The notes under the pieces were generated by a model. That model had not been told where the DNA came from, made no database searches, and worked only from the letters and a program-made list of their open reading frames with translations. A stretch of DNA of 64,000 nucleotides from Sycon ciliatum (taxonomy: Eukaryota > Porifera > Calcarea > Leucosolenida > Sycettidae): positions 44,323,214 through 44,387,213 of the forward strand of contig NC_088643.1 in NCBI RefSeq assembly GCF_964019385.1, given 5' to 3'. Position 1 is the first letter of the stretch. Every line of letters begins with the position of its first letter. Both the position numbers and the translations under genes were made by a program. This document shows, piece after piece, positions 34,078-46,529 of the stretch.

Positions 34078-34277
34078 TAGAGATCCTCAATCCTGAATTG
34101 ATGATAGTGACTTGGGCAATATTTGAGGAAATGTTGGTTGCTCCGCTTTACGTGGGAGTTCCTAATTTCCCAGTCAAATGTCAAGTCAAGTAAACAGGGA
34201 AAGAGTGACTGTCCACGTAGGGAATAACCAGAAATTCCTTCAGTCAGTATACCACTTGGGTTCATCACAGCACTTAC

Positions 34278-34382
34278 TGTGATGCGATTGCTGACTCTCT
34301 TTTCCAGACACACAGCCTCCAGGTTCAGTGGAACATACTCCAGGACAATGAACAGCGACATGCTGCGCGCCCGCTCCCGAAC
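34278..34382 (-). CDS. PINK1-like kinase, hinge exon
   Basis: 105 nt, phase 0-0. It encodes SMSLFIVLEYVPLNLEAVC, the strand-hinge region at the back of the ATP pocket, comparable to the LFLVMKNYPCTL segment of PINK1. Confidence 0.82.
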
Positions 34383-34579
34383 CTGTAGCAGGAAAGTCAA
34401 CATGGTCATCGCAGAAGCATTATGTCTCAGCGAGGCATTGATGTGCATGCTGCAATATTCCAGGATGTATGGGCATAACCAAAACTGCTCAATAACAAAC
34501 TGGTCCGCCATCCGTACCGCGGTACCAAAACAGGAAGAAATAATGGGATTTCCCAGAGCAACAACCCCCTATTACTCAC

Positions 34580-34705
34580 CTCCGGAGGGAGATCAGGTAG
34601 GTTCTTGCCAATTCGGTCGAAGAAGAACGCACACAGACGAATGACGTTCGGGTGTGGAGGAAGCATTGCGAGAAGTTCATACTCATTCTGAAACTCTCGC
34701 CGTAT
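34580..34705 (-). CDS. PINK1-like kinase, HPN exon
   Basis: 126 nt, phase 0-0, donor GTGAGT. It encodes a helix αC-like segment (REFQNEYELLAML) and the PHPNVIRLCAFF strand. Its closest known counterpart by eye is the PHPNIIRV.RAF segment of PINK1. Confidence 0.82.
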
Positions 34706-35314
34706 CTAAGTATATATAAGGCCAAGTCGGATATGGAAGAAGTAGAACACATCATGCCATATATCTCAAGATAGTTTTAAAAGAACTGGTGTAATAGAAA
34801 AATGTCTCATTTTCTTCATGCAAGTATTTTCACAATCAATATTCATTAGTTCGAGGTATCACAAAAATCAATATTGAGACTTTTTGCTTTCGTTTTCACA
34901 GTGTCCGTCTAGAAAAGTGATCATTGCGGATGTTCTCTACCTGGAGACCAAACTGATTATTGACTAATCAGTTTGGGAAGAAATTATTGGCTACGATCAT
35001 AAAGTACGCACGCCATTGATACATGACCCACTCATTTACACCCTGTTTTCGTTATCAGAATGTCAGTCTGTCCAACCTTGCCATCATTCCAAATCAGTCT
35101 GTCCAACCTTGCCATCATTCCAAATCAGGACACCCACAGTATAACTGTATACAAGGGAAGCCAAACCAGGCGTACATTCAGCTAAGACCCTGACACAAAT
35201 GCATGTGCACACACACACACACACACGTGCACGCGCACACACACACACAAACAAACACACACACATGCACATACTCACGCACGCGTGCACACACACACAC
35301 ACAAACACACTGAC

Positions 35315-35467
35315 CTGGGTCATGGTCTCCATCTGGAAGATGTTGAACATCACCTTCACTGCAAACAGCTTGGCCGGGTTGGGCAGGCGAGCCTTCTTGC
35401 AGCGTACAAGGTACACAGCACCTTCACAGCCGTGCGCCACCATCTTGACAATGTCATAGTCAGCAAT
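35315..35467 (-). CDS. PINK1-like kinase, P-loop and Lys exon
   Basis: 153 nt, phase 0-0. It encodes the start of the kinase fold: a glycine loop (AHGCEGAVYLVRCKK) and the ATP-anchoring Lys in FAVKVMFNI (residue 717 of the modelled fragment). The KVMFNI ending resembles KMMWNIS of PINK1. The donor lies directly beside a CA/TG microsatellite (35205-35312). Confidence 0.82.
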
Positions 35468-35640
35468 CTGCATAGAAATGGGATGTAATTCGTGCATTGG
35501 AACGTTCACTCAATGTCACTAGTACTTATAGCTGGCAACTAAAATCACAGCAGTGATTGCGTTTCAAACATCACAATTAAGAGAATGTCTTGTGTTGCAT
35601 CGTGGTATAACTAGCCCGGCATGCTTGCTGCTTCATATTC

Positions 35641-35980
35641 AGACATTCACAGAAGAGCAGTGACATTCACAGAGTAACAGTGACACACACAGAGTAGCAG
35701 TGACACACACAGAGTATCAGTGGCACACACAGAGTAGCAGTGGCACACACAGAGTAGCAGTGACACACACAGAGCAGCAGTGGCACACACAGAGTAGCAG
35801 TGGCACACACAGAGTAGCAGTGGCACACACAGAGTAGCAGTGACATTCACAGAGTAGCAGTGGCACACACAGAGTAGCAGTGACACACACAGAGTAGCAG
35901 TGACATTCACAGAGTAGCAGTGGCACACACAGAGTAGCAGTGACATTCACAGAGTAGCAGTGACACACACAGAGTAGCAG
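35641..35980. repeat. 18-bp minisatellite in a kinase intron
   Basis: About 18 tandem units of ACAGAGTAGCAGTGACAC with single-base variants. A terminal-inverted-repeat element (35981-36347) sits in its last unit, and one more partial unit follows that element. Confidence 0.95.
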
Positions 35981-36347
35981 CAAGAGTCCATAACCCAAGA
36001 GTATGCAACTGTGATTATGAGTGCATGCGTGGCACGCTGCCTTCATTACGTAACTTGCCTTCATCACGCTCTGAAAGCATGCATTCAAACTCTCAATTTC
36101 TCGCACGAGCCCATCCGTTTTTGCTCGATTCGTTCCAGTACCTACACAATCTCTGAATTCTGGCGCGTGAACTCCAGTTCCGTACGAAAGTTCATTTCAA
36201 ACTAGAACCTCAGTAGAGGGAAAGTGCGGTGTTTGATTTTCCGCAGTGCGCGGACTGCAGCTGAATGATGTAATGAAGGCAGCGCGCCGCGCGGTTGGCC
36301 CATAGAAAAGAGATCACAGTTGCATACTCTTGGGTTATGGACTCTTG
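35981..36347. mobile_element. Inverted-repeat element splitting the minisatellite
   Basis: Ends CAAGAGTCCATAACCCAAGA and, inverted at the right, TCTTGGGTTATGGACTCTTG, with more than 30 bp of near-perfect pairing (AGTATGCAACTGTGAT inside). Both flanks read GTAGCAG, a possible 7-bp target duplication, though the minisatellite itself contains that word. 367 bp, no ORF. Confidence 0.88.
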
Positions 36348-36691
36348 GTAGCAGTGACACACACCGTCACTACCGTGACAAGGCATCACTTGGGAGGTCG
36401 AGGCTCGCACGCTTCTTGCACGATCTATTAGCATTCTCAGTGCAACGAGCCACAGACAGCATCGCAGAACGCAAACATAACCAACTGGTGTTATGCTCAG
36501 TTGGCCACGAATGGCACACCCTAGGAGCCATGTGCGCCTCCTCGCGGACTGCAGTAGAGGCAAGAGTGATCACGTGAACTTTTTACCAATTGTTGTTGCA
36601 CACATTGTTAATGGTATTCCAAGCTAGCAGCACAAGCAGCACAAGCTGCATAAGCAGCACAATCCTGGATGAGCCTCGTGCTTGTGCTTAC

Positions 36692-36847
36692 CTTCGAAGT
36701 GAAGAGCACATAGACCTCTTGGCGATCTTTCTGTGCATCCAGTGCCATGCTGCGATAATATTCAGCACGCTGCCTGTCTGAGAGTGCCTCACAGGACACA
36801 GGGTCTAGTGGAAGATGCATCATACTGTCACCGGGAGTAGCCCGCAG
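36692..36847 (-). CDS. PINK1-like kinase gene, linker exon before the kinase
   Basis: 156 nt, phase 0-0, acceptor GTGCATTGCAG, donor GTAAGC. It encodes a hydrophilic segment with a helical stretch (SDRQRAEYYRSMALDAQKDR) just N-terminal to the kinase fold. No domain recognised. Confidence 0.75.
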
Positions 36848-37192
36848 CTGCAATGCACAACACCAGCCGGCCAAAGGAAGACCCACAGCCGCAATTAGGC
36901 AACCCAGTCAAATGATAGTGAAAGCAGACATACTGAATTGGTGCACACATGCCCACACTATAGTAAAATGGAAATTCAGGTAAGCACGTACGTCGATTGA
37001 AGTCGGGGGTAGCGAGTCACGTGGCAGTCATACGCAATCAGCATAGTTGATCATGCAAAGTGCATATGATTTGTCACATGGCCAGGGAAGAAGTCGTGTG
37101 GCCACGGTGTATGCTTCTAGGAAAACTAGCAACCTCCACATCTACCCTGCACTACTGGATCAAGCAGTGCAAGGCTACATTCAGAGTCTTAC

Positions 37193-37288
37193 CGAGCTTT
37201 GTCTTAGAGATGGTGACCTATCAGGCGCAGCACCAGATGAACCATTGCCATTGGGGACCTTGCCAAACTCCTGCTCTAGATCCTTTAC
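37193..37288 (-). CDS. PINK1-like kinase gene, small linker exon
   Basis: 96 nt, phase 0-0, acceptor GCTCCTAG, donor GTAAGA. It continues the coiled coil briefly (VKDLEQEFGK), then turns Gly/Ser/Pro-rich. Confidence 0.72.
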
Positions 37289-37523
37289 CTAGGAGCATGA
37301 TGAAGACAGGGCAAACTCAACATCATAGCCAAGACACACACACACACCAGATGCCATTACACATGCCTAGCACCAAAAGTACAAACACAACGGCGGGAGT
37401 GTACAACTGAAGTCTAAGGCGTCTACATCGGCAGAACTTCACATCGCATGACAAATGGGTAGGCACTATTCGCACCATGTGCATGAGAACTACATGGTTG
37501 TATGCAACCCTGATTTGGGTATA

Positions 37524-37714
37524 CCGTATTTTTCGGAGTATAGTGCGCACCTTTGTATAACGTGCACCCCCCCCCCCCCCCAATCTTCATTGGGGGTGCG
37601 CACTTCAATCTTCATTGAAGTACATGCATTTCATATTCGGAGCATAGTGCGCACCTGCGATTTAGAGCCTAAAATAGCACATCTAAAGTGCACACTACAC
37701 TCCGGAAAATACAG
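37524..37714. mobile_element. MITE, TACCGTATTTTTCGGAG family
   Basis: Ends CCGTATTTTTCGGAGTATAG and, inverted at the right, ACTACACTCCGGAAAATACAG, each flanked by TA; GTGCGCAC repeats lie inside. 191 bp, with a run of about 15 C in the centre. Same family as 50536-50682. Confidence 0.85.
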
Positions 37715-38155
37715 TAACTTTCTGCTGGGCACTTTGCACTGTTTACCGGGCCAGCTTACTAGTCTGTGCCTCCAGGAAATCGTGATTCCACGGATGCAAC
37801 AAATTTCGCGATTTTGGCCACAAGCCATTTCCCGCAGTTTGTTGTTTTCTGCACTTTTTTATGAGCGTTAGCATGCTAACGCGAGTTAGCAGCCAGCCCA
37901 GCGAGCTGGTCCAACCTGCACGCATGCGCGAGTCACGTGGGCACGCGCCCTTCAAAATCCTGTACAATGTCTCTTGCATGTCATTGCTGTTTGGACTTTC
38001 GAGCGTGCAACTTGCGGAACATGTGTTCCCAAACAATTTCCTTCCCACCCTCCCACCCACTAGCTCAACTCATGTTTCTGGCGCACACATGACGGTATCT
38101 GTATAGTCCATGAGAATATATGCTCTCAACTGGTTATGCATCTCTATATATTTAG

Positions 38156-38550
38156 CATTTGGCGGCTCTACTCAGAGTCATTGGCGGCTCCATGCGGAGG
38201 CATTGGCGGCTCCATGCGGAGTCATTCGGTGGCTCCATGCGGAGTAATTGGCGGCTCCATGCGGAGTCATTCGCCGGCTCCATGCGCTGTCATTTGCCGG
38301 CTCCATGCGGAGTCATTTGCCGGCTCCATGCGGAGTCATTTGCCGGCTCCATGCGGAGTCATTTGCCGGCTCCATGCAGAGTCATTCGCCGGCTCCATGC
38401 GGAGTCATTTGCCGGCTCCATGCGGAGTCATTCGCCTGCTCCAAGCGGAGTCATTTGCTGGCTCAGCTGCGAGTCATTCGCCTGCTCCAAGCGGAGTCAT
38501 TTGCTGGCTCAGCTGCGAGCCATCTAGCGGCTCCAAGCAGAGCCATCATA
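38156..38550. repeat. 23-bp minisatellite in a kinase intron
   Basis: About 17 units of CCGGCTCCATGCGGAGTCATTTG with drift (AAGCGGAG, AGCTGCGAG) toward the right end. Because 23 is not a multiple of three, all frames read the same repeating peptide in turn; these frames are not genes. Confidence 0.95.
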
Positions 38551-38680
38551 CCAGTTGCTCGAATCGGCACTCCCAGCTTAATGCAAAACTCGGTTGCTCT
38601 GTTGTGAGGTGGGGGGATGCTAACTACATTTTTCTGCACTTTTCATGCAGTGTACAGTGCTTTCCATGATCCTGTACGTA

Positions 38681-38934
38681 CAGTGCATTTCAAAACTATA
38701 GACGCGTAGGGTTTTTGAAATATTTCAAATTGGGCTGGAACGTTTTGAGAATAGTTTTCGGAATATTGCTCAGGATCGCTCCACAATTACTCTCATTATA
38801 GTTTCTAAAGGGTTGGATAACAGACGCCCAATTTGGAAAAAAATATGCACAAAGTGATCACAGATTTTATGTGGTATAGATGCTAGCATAACGGTTTTTG
38901 CCTAGGTACGCATCTATAGTTTTGAAATGGACTG
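38681..38934. mobile_element. MITE, CAGTSCATTTCAAAACTATAG family, copy 2 (inverted)
   Basis: 254 bp with ends CAGTGCATTTCAAAACTATA and TATAGTTTTGAAATGGACTG, flanked by TA. Its reverse complement matches copy 1 (33825-34077) along its length. Confidence 0.92.
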
Positions 38935-39461
38935 TAGGTTATTTGCACAGGACGCAAATAGCGATTCTAAGGATTGAACAAATTTCGTGATTTGGCCCAA
39001 ATCCGCAATTTTCTGCCAATAATTCCGCGAGTTCCTGGTACCGCATCTTTCCGCACTTTTCACTGCATTTTTTGTTGTTTCTACCGCAACTTCTTGCGCA
39101 AGTTTTCGAGTATTTTTCCGCAAATTCCCGCAGAGACAGACTAGTCACCTATTGAAGCACGTCATGTGATGTGAAACTCTGCCGCCGCCGTATCATAGGT
39201 TAGACAGAGTACAGGCAGTGGGACATTGTTGGGGTTAGGGACTCCTGGTGACACGATTAGTCAATGACTTTCTTTCCATGTCCTATGCTGACATACATGA
39301 GATCAAGAAAATCCGGAACCACCCCCCGGCAGGTCTACATAGGTCAGTCTCATGGCTAGTTTGATTTACGTGACTGCTCAGCATTCATGCAAGGCCCTCA
39401 GTGATACAGCAGGCAATCAGTTCACTATGTGCGCATCACAAGACGCAACATGGACTAGTAC

Positions 39462-40807
39462 CTGAGCAACAAGACTCTCCACCAGTCCTTTCTGAACATC
39501 CAGGTCCTGCCGCATCCGCTCCTTCTCCATGGCAGCTTCTTTGGTGTGTCGCTGGTGTTCTGATGTCTGCAGCTTAGCCTGCTCGAGTTGGAGAATGAGG
39601 CTGTTGATCTTAAGATCATTCGTTTCTTCACCAGCGGCCACCTTGCCATCAGGCTGGCTAGCACGGACGTGTCGAAGATCACCTTCCAGTGTGTTGCAGC
39701 GGCTACTGAGTGATTGGTTTTCCATCCGGGCCTGAGCCTCGCGAGCCTGACTGAGTCTCAGCTCCTGCTTTAAGCTTTCGATGTCAACCTTGGAGCGATC
39801 GCTCTCATGCATGAGCTGCTGGACCTGGGAGTGGAGGCTGCGTATCTCATTGTTCTTCTGATCCACGTCGACCCAGCTTGATGTTAGCTTGCTGGACAAA
39901 TCAGAGACCTCCAAATCGAGCTGCTTGATGCGGTGATTTGCCGTTGCTAATCGGTCATCTCGCTCGTTCAGCTGGCCACGTACATCTTGATGCCTTAGCT
40001 GAAGGTCGTCATACACCTTCTTGAGCTGTGCGGCGGAGGTGAAGGACTGCACGTCATAGTCAGATAACTGTCCTCCACGAGACTGATCCCCACCGCCACT
40101 GCCACCACCATGGCCATAGTCGCTACCGATTGCAGTACTCTGGTAACCAGATGAGTTCATGGGCCCGGACACGTTTCTCATGTGTCCGGAACTGTTGTGC
40201 GGTCCCGAGTGTGATGACGAGTGGTTACCTGAACTATTCCTCGAGTCAGGACGCTGCTGCTGACTGTGCGGCGGCATTGACGTTGACTGCTGAGCATCTA
40301 TTACACCAGACCGCTGGCGATACACCGGTGCAGAGCCACTGGGAACCACAGGATGGTGGCCTGAGCCGCCAACGTCAGGGTCCATTGGCGATGAAGTAGA
40401 CCCCGGTGGGAGCTGATGATGACCATAGGTGCCCGGAGAAAATTTCGAAGAGCTAACGGCAGCTGCAGGCTCCCGCGGATAGCTCGGCCGACCGATATCA
40501 TGTTCAAAGCGGCCAGCATTTCCCCCCGCTCCTGTCCTAGACCATAATCCTAGATCCAGGTCTGTTGTAGAGTGAGCATGTTGCCGTCGACTGGTGTCAG
40601 AATAGATAACAGGAGTGCCACGCTGGTCATGAATTGCCGTGCTGGACCGATTTAAGACTGGAGCATCATGGGTTCGCTGCAGGCTAACCGGATGAGGAGC
40701 AGTGTGGGTTGAGCCGTGCACTGTCGGTGGGTTTCGCCAGCGACTTGAGGAACCTCCGTACAAGGAGTTACCACCTCCAGCTCCACTTGTGGAGTCAAAA
40801 CTTGCCC
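39462..40807 (-). CDS. PINK1-like kinase gene, coiled-coil exon
   Basis: A single 1,346-nt exon, phase 1 in and 0 out, encoding about 448 residues. The first half is Ser/Gly/His/Pro-rich and disordered (for example SSGNHSSSHSGPHNSSGHMR). The second half, from about 40,090 down, is roughly 200 residues of heptad-patterned coiled coil (HRIKQLDLEVSDLSSKLTSS, VESLKQELRL-type repeats), likely a dimerisation region. Canonical PINK1 has a mitochondrial targeting sequence and membrane segment instead, so this protein has a different N-terminal logic. The acceptor abuts the (CA)n tract at 40820. Confidence 0.8.
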
Positions 40808-40819
40808 CTGGTGATCATG

Positions 40820-40899
<80 letters not shown>
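40820..40899. repeat. (CA)n microsatellite abutting an exon acceptor
   Basis: About 40 CA units. On the kinase transcript this is (TG)n ending about 12 bases before the acceptor of the coiled-coil exon. Confidence 0.96.
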
Positions 40900-40900
<1 letters not shown>

Positions 40901-41943
40901 TTATATGTAGTACGGAAACATCACTACTAGACTGAGCTCGCTTAATGTTCGGTTAACGTAGGAGTTAACCGTTGTTAACAGTCACGTACCATTGCTTCGC
41001 TGTTGGCCTTTATAACGGGTTGCATGACCCTTCTTACGTGTGTGCACGATCTTGCTCTCTCTACATACTGCTGTGTATCATAGTTATCACATGCTCACGC
41101 TCTGCGTATGCGCAGATTTCCTGTGCGCACAACAGAGCTTGCTGTCTTTCCAGTTTCCTTGCCTGCAGTCAGCTTTCAAATTCTGACCCACCCTCTTCAT
41201 CCCATTTCTTACTCTTACACTACACTCCTAATATTTTGCAACACACGGATGCGGGCACTCCTCCGTAACTGGCCTCTCGTACACTACTATTAAACTCGCA
41301 TCGGTCATAAACCGCTCCTGCTCAATGCAGGCCGACCCACCAACTCGCATGGGTCACAAACCGCTCCTGCTCAGCGCAGGCCGACCCACTTGGTCATATA
41401 CAGCTCCTGTCCTCGGTAGGCCGACCACACGATTCGTTAACGCGCACTCAATTGAGGCCAGCTACTCTGCCCGACATTCCCATACTTCCAAACTCACTCT
41501 CTTGTCTTTTGGTGTGTCGCGTCCTGCACGCGCGTGTGTCTACTCTATACTCTAGCATGGGGAGTAGAATGTTAACTGGGAGTTCAAGTTTCTCATGTGA
41601 ATAGCCACAGCATCTCTAGTCAATGCCATGGCTCTGCAGAGGAATGTTTTATTCTCACTGCTACTAGTTGTTCCCAGTAGATGCGGCATGTATCTTACAT
41701 TCCCACCAGGTGCCAAGCTATACACATACATACATATACTCACTATGGAGTATCATGTCACATAACGTAAGTCCTCATTACAAAATGATGGGAAGTGCAG
41801 AGAATTACCAAGACGTTCTACAGCATACACGCAAGTAAAGCAATCATGATTTACACAGATCAGTTCCACAGTTGCTCCCATCCAGGCAAGAAGCGTGCAC
41901 CAAAAGGTAAGGCAAAGTAGCACTGAGATTGTCACGCTCCTAC

Positions 41944-42040
41944 CTCTTGTCATGTTGAAGCGAGGGTTTGTCTCTCGGGTGAACAGATCTTTGCTACACA
42001 GAGCATCGGTGATGGATGCGGCTAGGCCCGAGATGGTCGA
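41944..42040 (-). CDS. PINK1-like kinase gene, N-terminal exon
   Basis: 97 nt, phase 0 in and 1 out, acceptor TTCTGTGCAG, donor GTAGGA. It encodes STISGLAASITDALCSKDLF and RETNPRFNMTR. No domain recognised; linked to its neighbours by phase and splice signals. Confidence 0.68.
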
Positions 42041-42380
42041 CTGCACAGAACACACAAGAATGATAGATGAGATGCCTTTTTTACATCATCAACAAGCACT
42101 GTGCCCTACCAGGCTAGAGAGTGGTTTCACATCACTGATCAGTGTCATGCGCCTAAACTTGGCCAGAAAGTGTATATATAGCATGATTGCGGACAGTGAA
42201 ACCAACATGGCCGACATCATGTGACCCATAGATGCAGTTGCCGCGTGGCGTTGGAACCAACATGGCTGTCCTGTACGGTCAGGTGATAGATGTGCAACAG
42301 CTCTATAGCCCACAAGGAGGAAAACTTCCTTCTGCCAGCGGAGAGGGCTCTACACAATAATGTGGAGCACTATTACACAT

Positions 42381-43360
<980 letters not shown>

Positions 43361-43676
43361 GTGTGTACATAGACACTACACTATACATTCCACATTCCAC
43401 AGCTGCTGCTGCTGGTTGGTTTTCGGTGCTGTTTGGTTTTCACATGACAGCACACGGTGGTAACGGTCTAAGACGGCCACTACAGGACCCACCAACGCTG
43501 TCCCTATGTACCGGCTCAACATCTTGCTTCCAGTACACTTCCTCTTCTTCTTGTTTTCACACCATTTCTCACTGTTATAAATACTCGCAACAAGCCAACA
43601 CACTCTTTCTATCGATCTCCAATATTCGATCTCCACATTGTAAAGCGTACTTGTTTTTTGTTCATCACCTTCTCCT

Positions 43677-43693
43677 CCCCCCCCCCCCCCCCC
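43677..43693. repeat. Poly-C run
   Basis: About 16 C, some 80 bases downstream (in transcript sense) of a kinase-gene exon. Confidence 0.9.
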
Positions 43694-43772
43694 GATTTAT
43701 AAACTTGATAGAGCATCACTATGGACTCCCCTTGGTCTACCCACTTTTCAAGATCAAGAAACTCAGTTTTAC

Positions 43773-43921
43773 CTCAGCTGTCCAAGATTTTCGGTAGGTC
43801 AGCTCATAGAGCTCTGCATTGGCGGCTGAGTCTGCACTCGAAGCACCCGGGCACCAGAACCGAGGCGGGGTGTTCGGATTAGCATCAGGTTGAATGATTG
43901 CACGCACGACTTCCTCACGGC
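43773..43921 (-). CDS. PINK1-like kinase gene, N-terminal exon
   Basis: 149 nt, phase 1 in and 0 out, acceptor TTCTCCGCAG. It encodes REEVVRAIIQPDANPNTPPR, FWCPGASSADSA and ELYELTYRKSW. It looks like a folded-domain fragment, but I do not recognise the family. Confidence 0.68.
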
Positions 43922-44108
43922 CTGCGGAGAAGACACGCACAAGCATGGAAAGTTGATAAACATGCCGAGGAGCATCAGGAAGAACCCATCGGCGTCCTAT
44001 TATAAAACAATCATATCACAGAAATACATGCAGAACCGGTGTGTCCCGGTCCTGGTCCATCGCTGGTCACTTGCTCACTGACTTGGTGTGGACCAGGTCT
44101 CCCTCTCC

Positions 44109-44123
44109 CCCCCCCCCCCCCCC

Positions 44124-44163
<40 letters not shown>
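44109..44163. repeat. Poly-C followed by (TC)n
   Basis: About 17 C and then about 19 TC units in a kinase-gene intron. Confidence 0.95.
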
Positions 44164-44169
<6 letters not shown>

Positions 44170-44761
44170 CTCCCTTTCCCTGCGTGCATTGCACACGTTT
44201 CATACATTGCTAACCCATTTCTATCATACAAGTCCAGCATTTTTGCAAAGCCGTATGACCCCACTCCCCGACACTCGATCACCGCGCACTGTGCACGTCC
44301 AGCTGGATGTCGTGTGACAAACTGGGGAGATCTGGTCATCTCAAGCTCGGCATTCTAATTATGACGTATTTCACCATTTAGAAGGGTAAACCTGTAATGT
44401 ATGCTTGGTGTATTCTGGCTTTGGTAAGGTATTGTTTGACTAGGCACAGAATGTTTGACCTTCATACTGTGCCAAATGTACTTGGTTTGAGACATGATCA
44501 GGAGTCGATTTGTTGTGCACTAAGGCCACACCAAGTAATTTCTATGTTTCGCGTCACCGCGCGCGTACCTTTTCGAATCGTTGACAAGAAAAAAAAGCAC
44601 CCAGACGAGTCAATCGATGGCTGTTCTGGCGAAAATTCTCTAGCCAGTATTGCAGTTCAGAGGTTATCAGCTTCTCGATAATCCTGCACTCCAGGCGATG
44701 GTACGTAGAAGGTCCGAGCGATGAAAATTTCTATTTTTCCAAGCCGTAGATCTACACTCAC

Positions 44762-44956
44762 CAAGCGAGCAGAGATTCCAGGTGTCAAGGACTCCGAGAT
44801 TTTCCACGATTGTGATAGAGCGGAATTCCTCTCGCCTCATGCCAAAGTGCAGAAGGAGCCATCCATGAAATCGGTTACTGTATCGCTCAAGCCCAGTCTG
44901 CCAGCTGTCCTGCAGCGACTTGTTGTCGCTTTTGGATATAAGTGACAGTTTAGATT
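44762..44956 (-). CDS. PINK1-like kinase gene, most upstream exon recognised
   Basis: 195 nt, phase 1-1, donor GTGAGT; the acceptor CTATTAATTTAG is my choice among several. It encodes SLQDSWQTGLERYSNRFHGW and REEFRSITIVENLGVLDTWN, protein-like but not recognised. The gene must start further upstream: a candidate exon ending at a GTGAGC donor near 45127 exists, but I could not fix its frame. From this exon to the stop the model gives about 1,042 residues. Confidence 0.55.
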
Positions 44957-45533
44957 CTAAATTAATAGGAAGTGCTATTCTGTGTGCAACATGGCTCAGT
45001 TCACATCATGAGAATCGAGTTTTGTTTTTCCTCTGTTTTTGTTTTTTTTCCGCCCACCCGCGTGCCTTTTTCAGAAAATATCTGACGCGAAACATAGAAT
45101 ACTGCATAGCATGGAAATCAGTTGCTCACCTCCAAACAGAATACGAAATGTCCGCTCGATCGCAGGCCTGCCATCTTGCTGGACTGTATTGGCGGAAGAA
45201 AGTACACACGCATGCTTAGTAGGATGCTACTATACTGTCACAGGACAGTAGCAGGGTCAAGTAACTGTTAACACAATGTCACAGTTGTCTAGCTACTAGC
45301 TAGGGATCTGGTGACACTTGCAAAACAGAAAGCAGCTGCATCTATCCAGGAAGATCAGCCGTTTCCAGAACTCCAGCCACAACACATCACAGAGTGAGAG
45401 TGAGAGAGACCACTCATTCTTACTCCTAAAGAAGAAACTTACTTCTCCGAAACTGGTGAAGGTTTACTGCTTCCGCGAGCTACAAGGAATAAGACAAATT
45501 AGGATGTATAGGCCACACAATAAGCACAATGAT

Positions 45534-45535
<2 letters not shown>

Positions 45536-45624
<89 letters not shown>

Positions 45625-45670
45625 TCTAGCCGGGGGGGGGGGGGGGTGTAGCAGCCCCCCCCCCCCCCCC
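45536..45670. repeat. (GA)n followed by poly-G and poly-C
   Basis: About 43 GA units, then 14 G, the spacer TGTAGCAG, then about 16 C. The G and C runs can pair as a hairpin or form a G-quadruplex on either strand. Confidence 0.95.
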
Positions 45671-46187
45671 ACTCTGATCGTACACCACCCTACTTGTTTT
45701 TAGATGTTTGTGTTTTTTCAGTTCACACAGCGAAAATGCGGCCACAAATCGATCGTTCCGGGTGCTCGCTATTGCATTCTGTGTGACAAGACGATAGTGG
45801 AACATTGAAAAAACGGGCTGTTTGTTTCTCCGTGCCTACATTTTTTTCCCCGGCTAGAACCTTGCACTGGAATGCTAAGATACAATGCGGTGCTCTCGGG
45901 GCAGGGAAAGCAGGACCGGTGAAGGCAGTTCTTGATTGGTCTGGCCATACCACAAGCCAGTCATACTTTGTAAATGATACGGCGGGTGCACATGATATCC
46001 TCCTCCTCCTCGGTATTAAACACACGTTGGTGGCCAAAACGCTGGTCCAGTCATGCCCTGACCAGCCGGACCGGTTCTGCAGGGTCTGCGTAAGCCGTTG
46101 TCATAAACTCTCCACAATAACACTTTTCCTGCTCTCAACTCCCTCAAACTTATGAGCAACATTTATAGTGAAATCTAGGCAATAGTA

Positions 46188-46527
46188 GACACCCTTAGCA
46201 AACAACGTTATGTTGTAACGGTATTACCGTATTGGGGGAAAATACCGTGATTTGGGCTCGACCTTTAGCAGGATGCACGCTATTTTAGTACGCTGTTGCC
46301 ACGAGAATAGCTTTTACTTCGCGCGGTACAACCATTTATGTCACCATATACACGATGCAAGGTGAAATGCGTAAGGACTATGCAATATTTGGCCAAAAAA
46401 CGTACCATTGGTCACAACGATAAATCAGCCCCCATAACGTTTTTACGCTGCAGCTTCAACGCTATTTGGGTGATCAAGGTACGAGTACCGTAAAAAAATA
46501 GTGTTACCGTTGTTTGCTAAGGGTGTC
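46188..46527. mobile_element. MITE (GACACCCTTAGC ends)
   Basis: Ends GACACCCTTAGCAAACAACG and, inverted at the right, CGTTGTTTGCTAAGGGTGTC. TA lies on both sides. 340 bp. The interior contains TACCGTA-type palindromic motifs and no ORF. Confidence 0.9.
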
Positions 46528-46529
46528 TA

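Noticed and set aside
35641..35980. Regular 18-bp repeats resembling a CRISPR array
   Set aside because: No spacers between units and a eukaryotic intron context. It is a minisatellite.
38136..38669. Plus-strand frame of 177 codons with repeating peptide
   Set aside because: A 23-bp minisatellite reads similarly in all three frames. There is no start context or domain, and it lies in an intron of the kinase gene.
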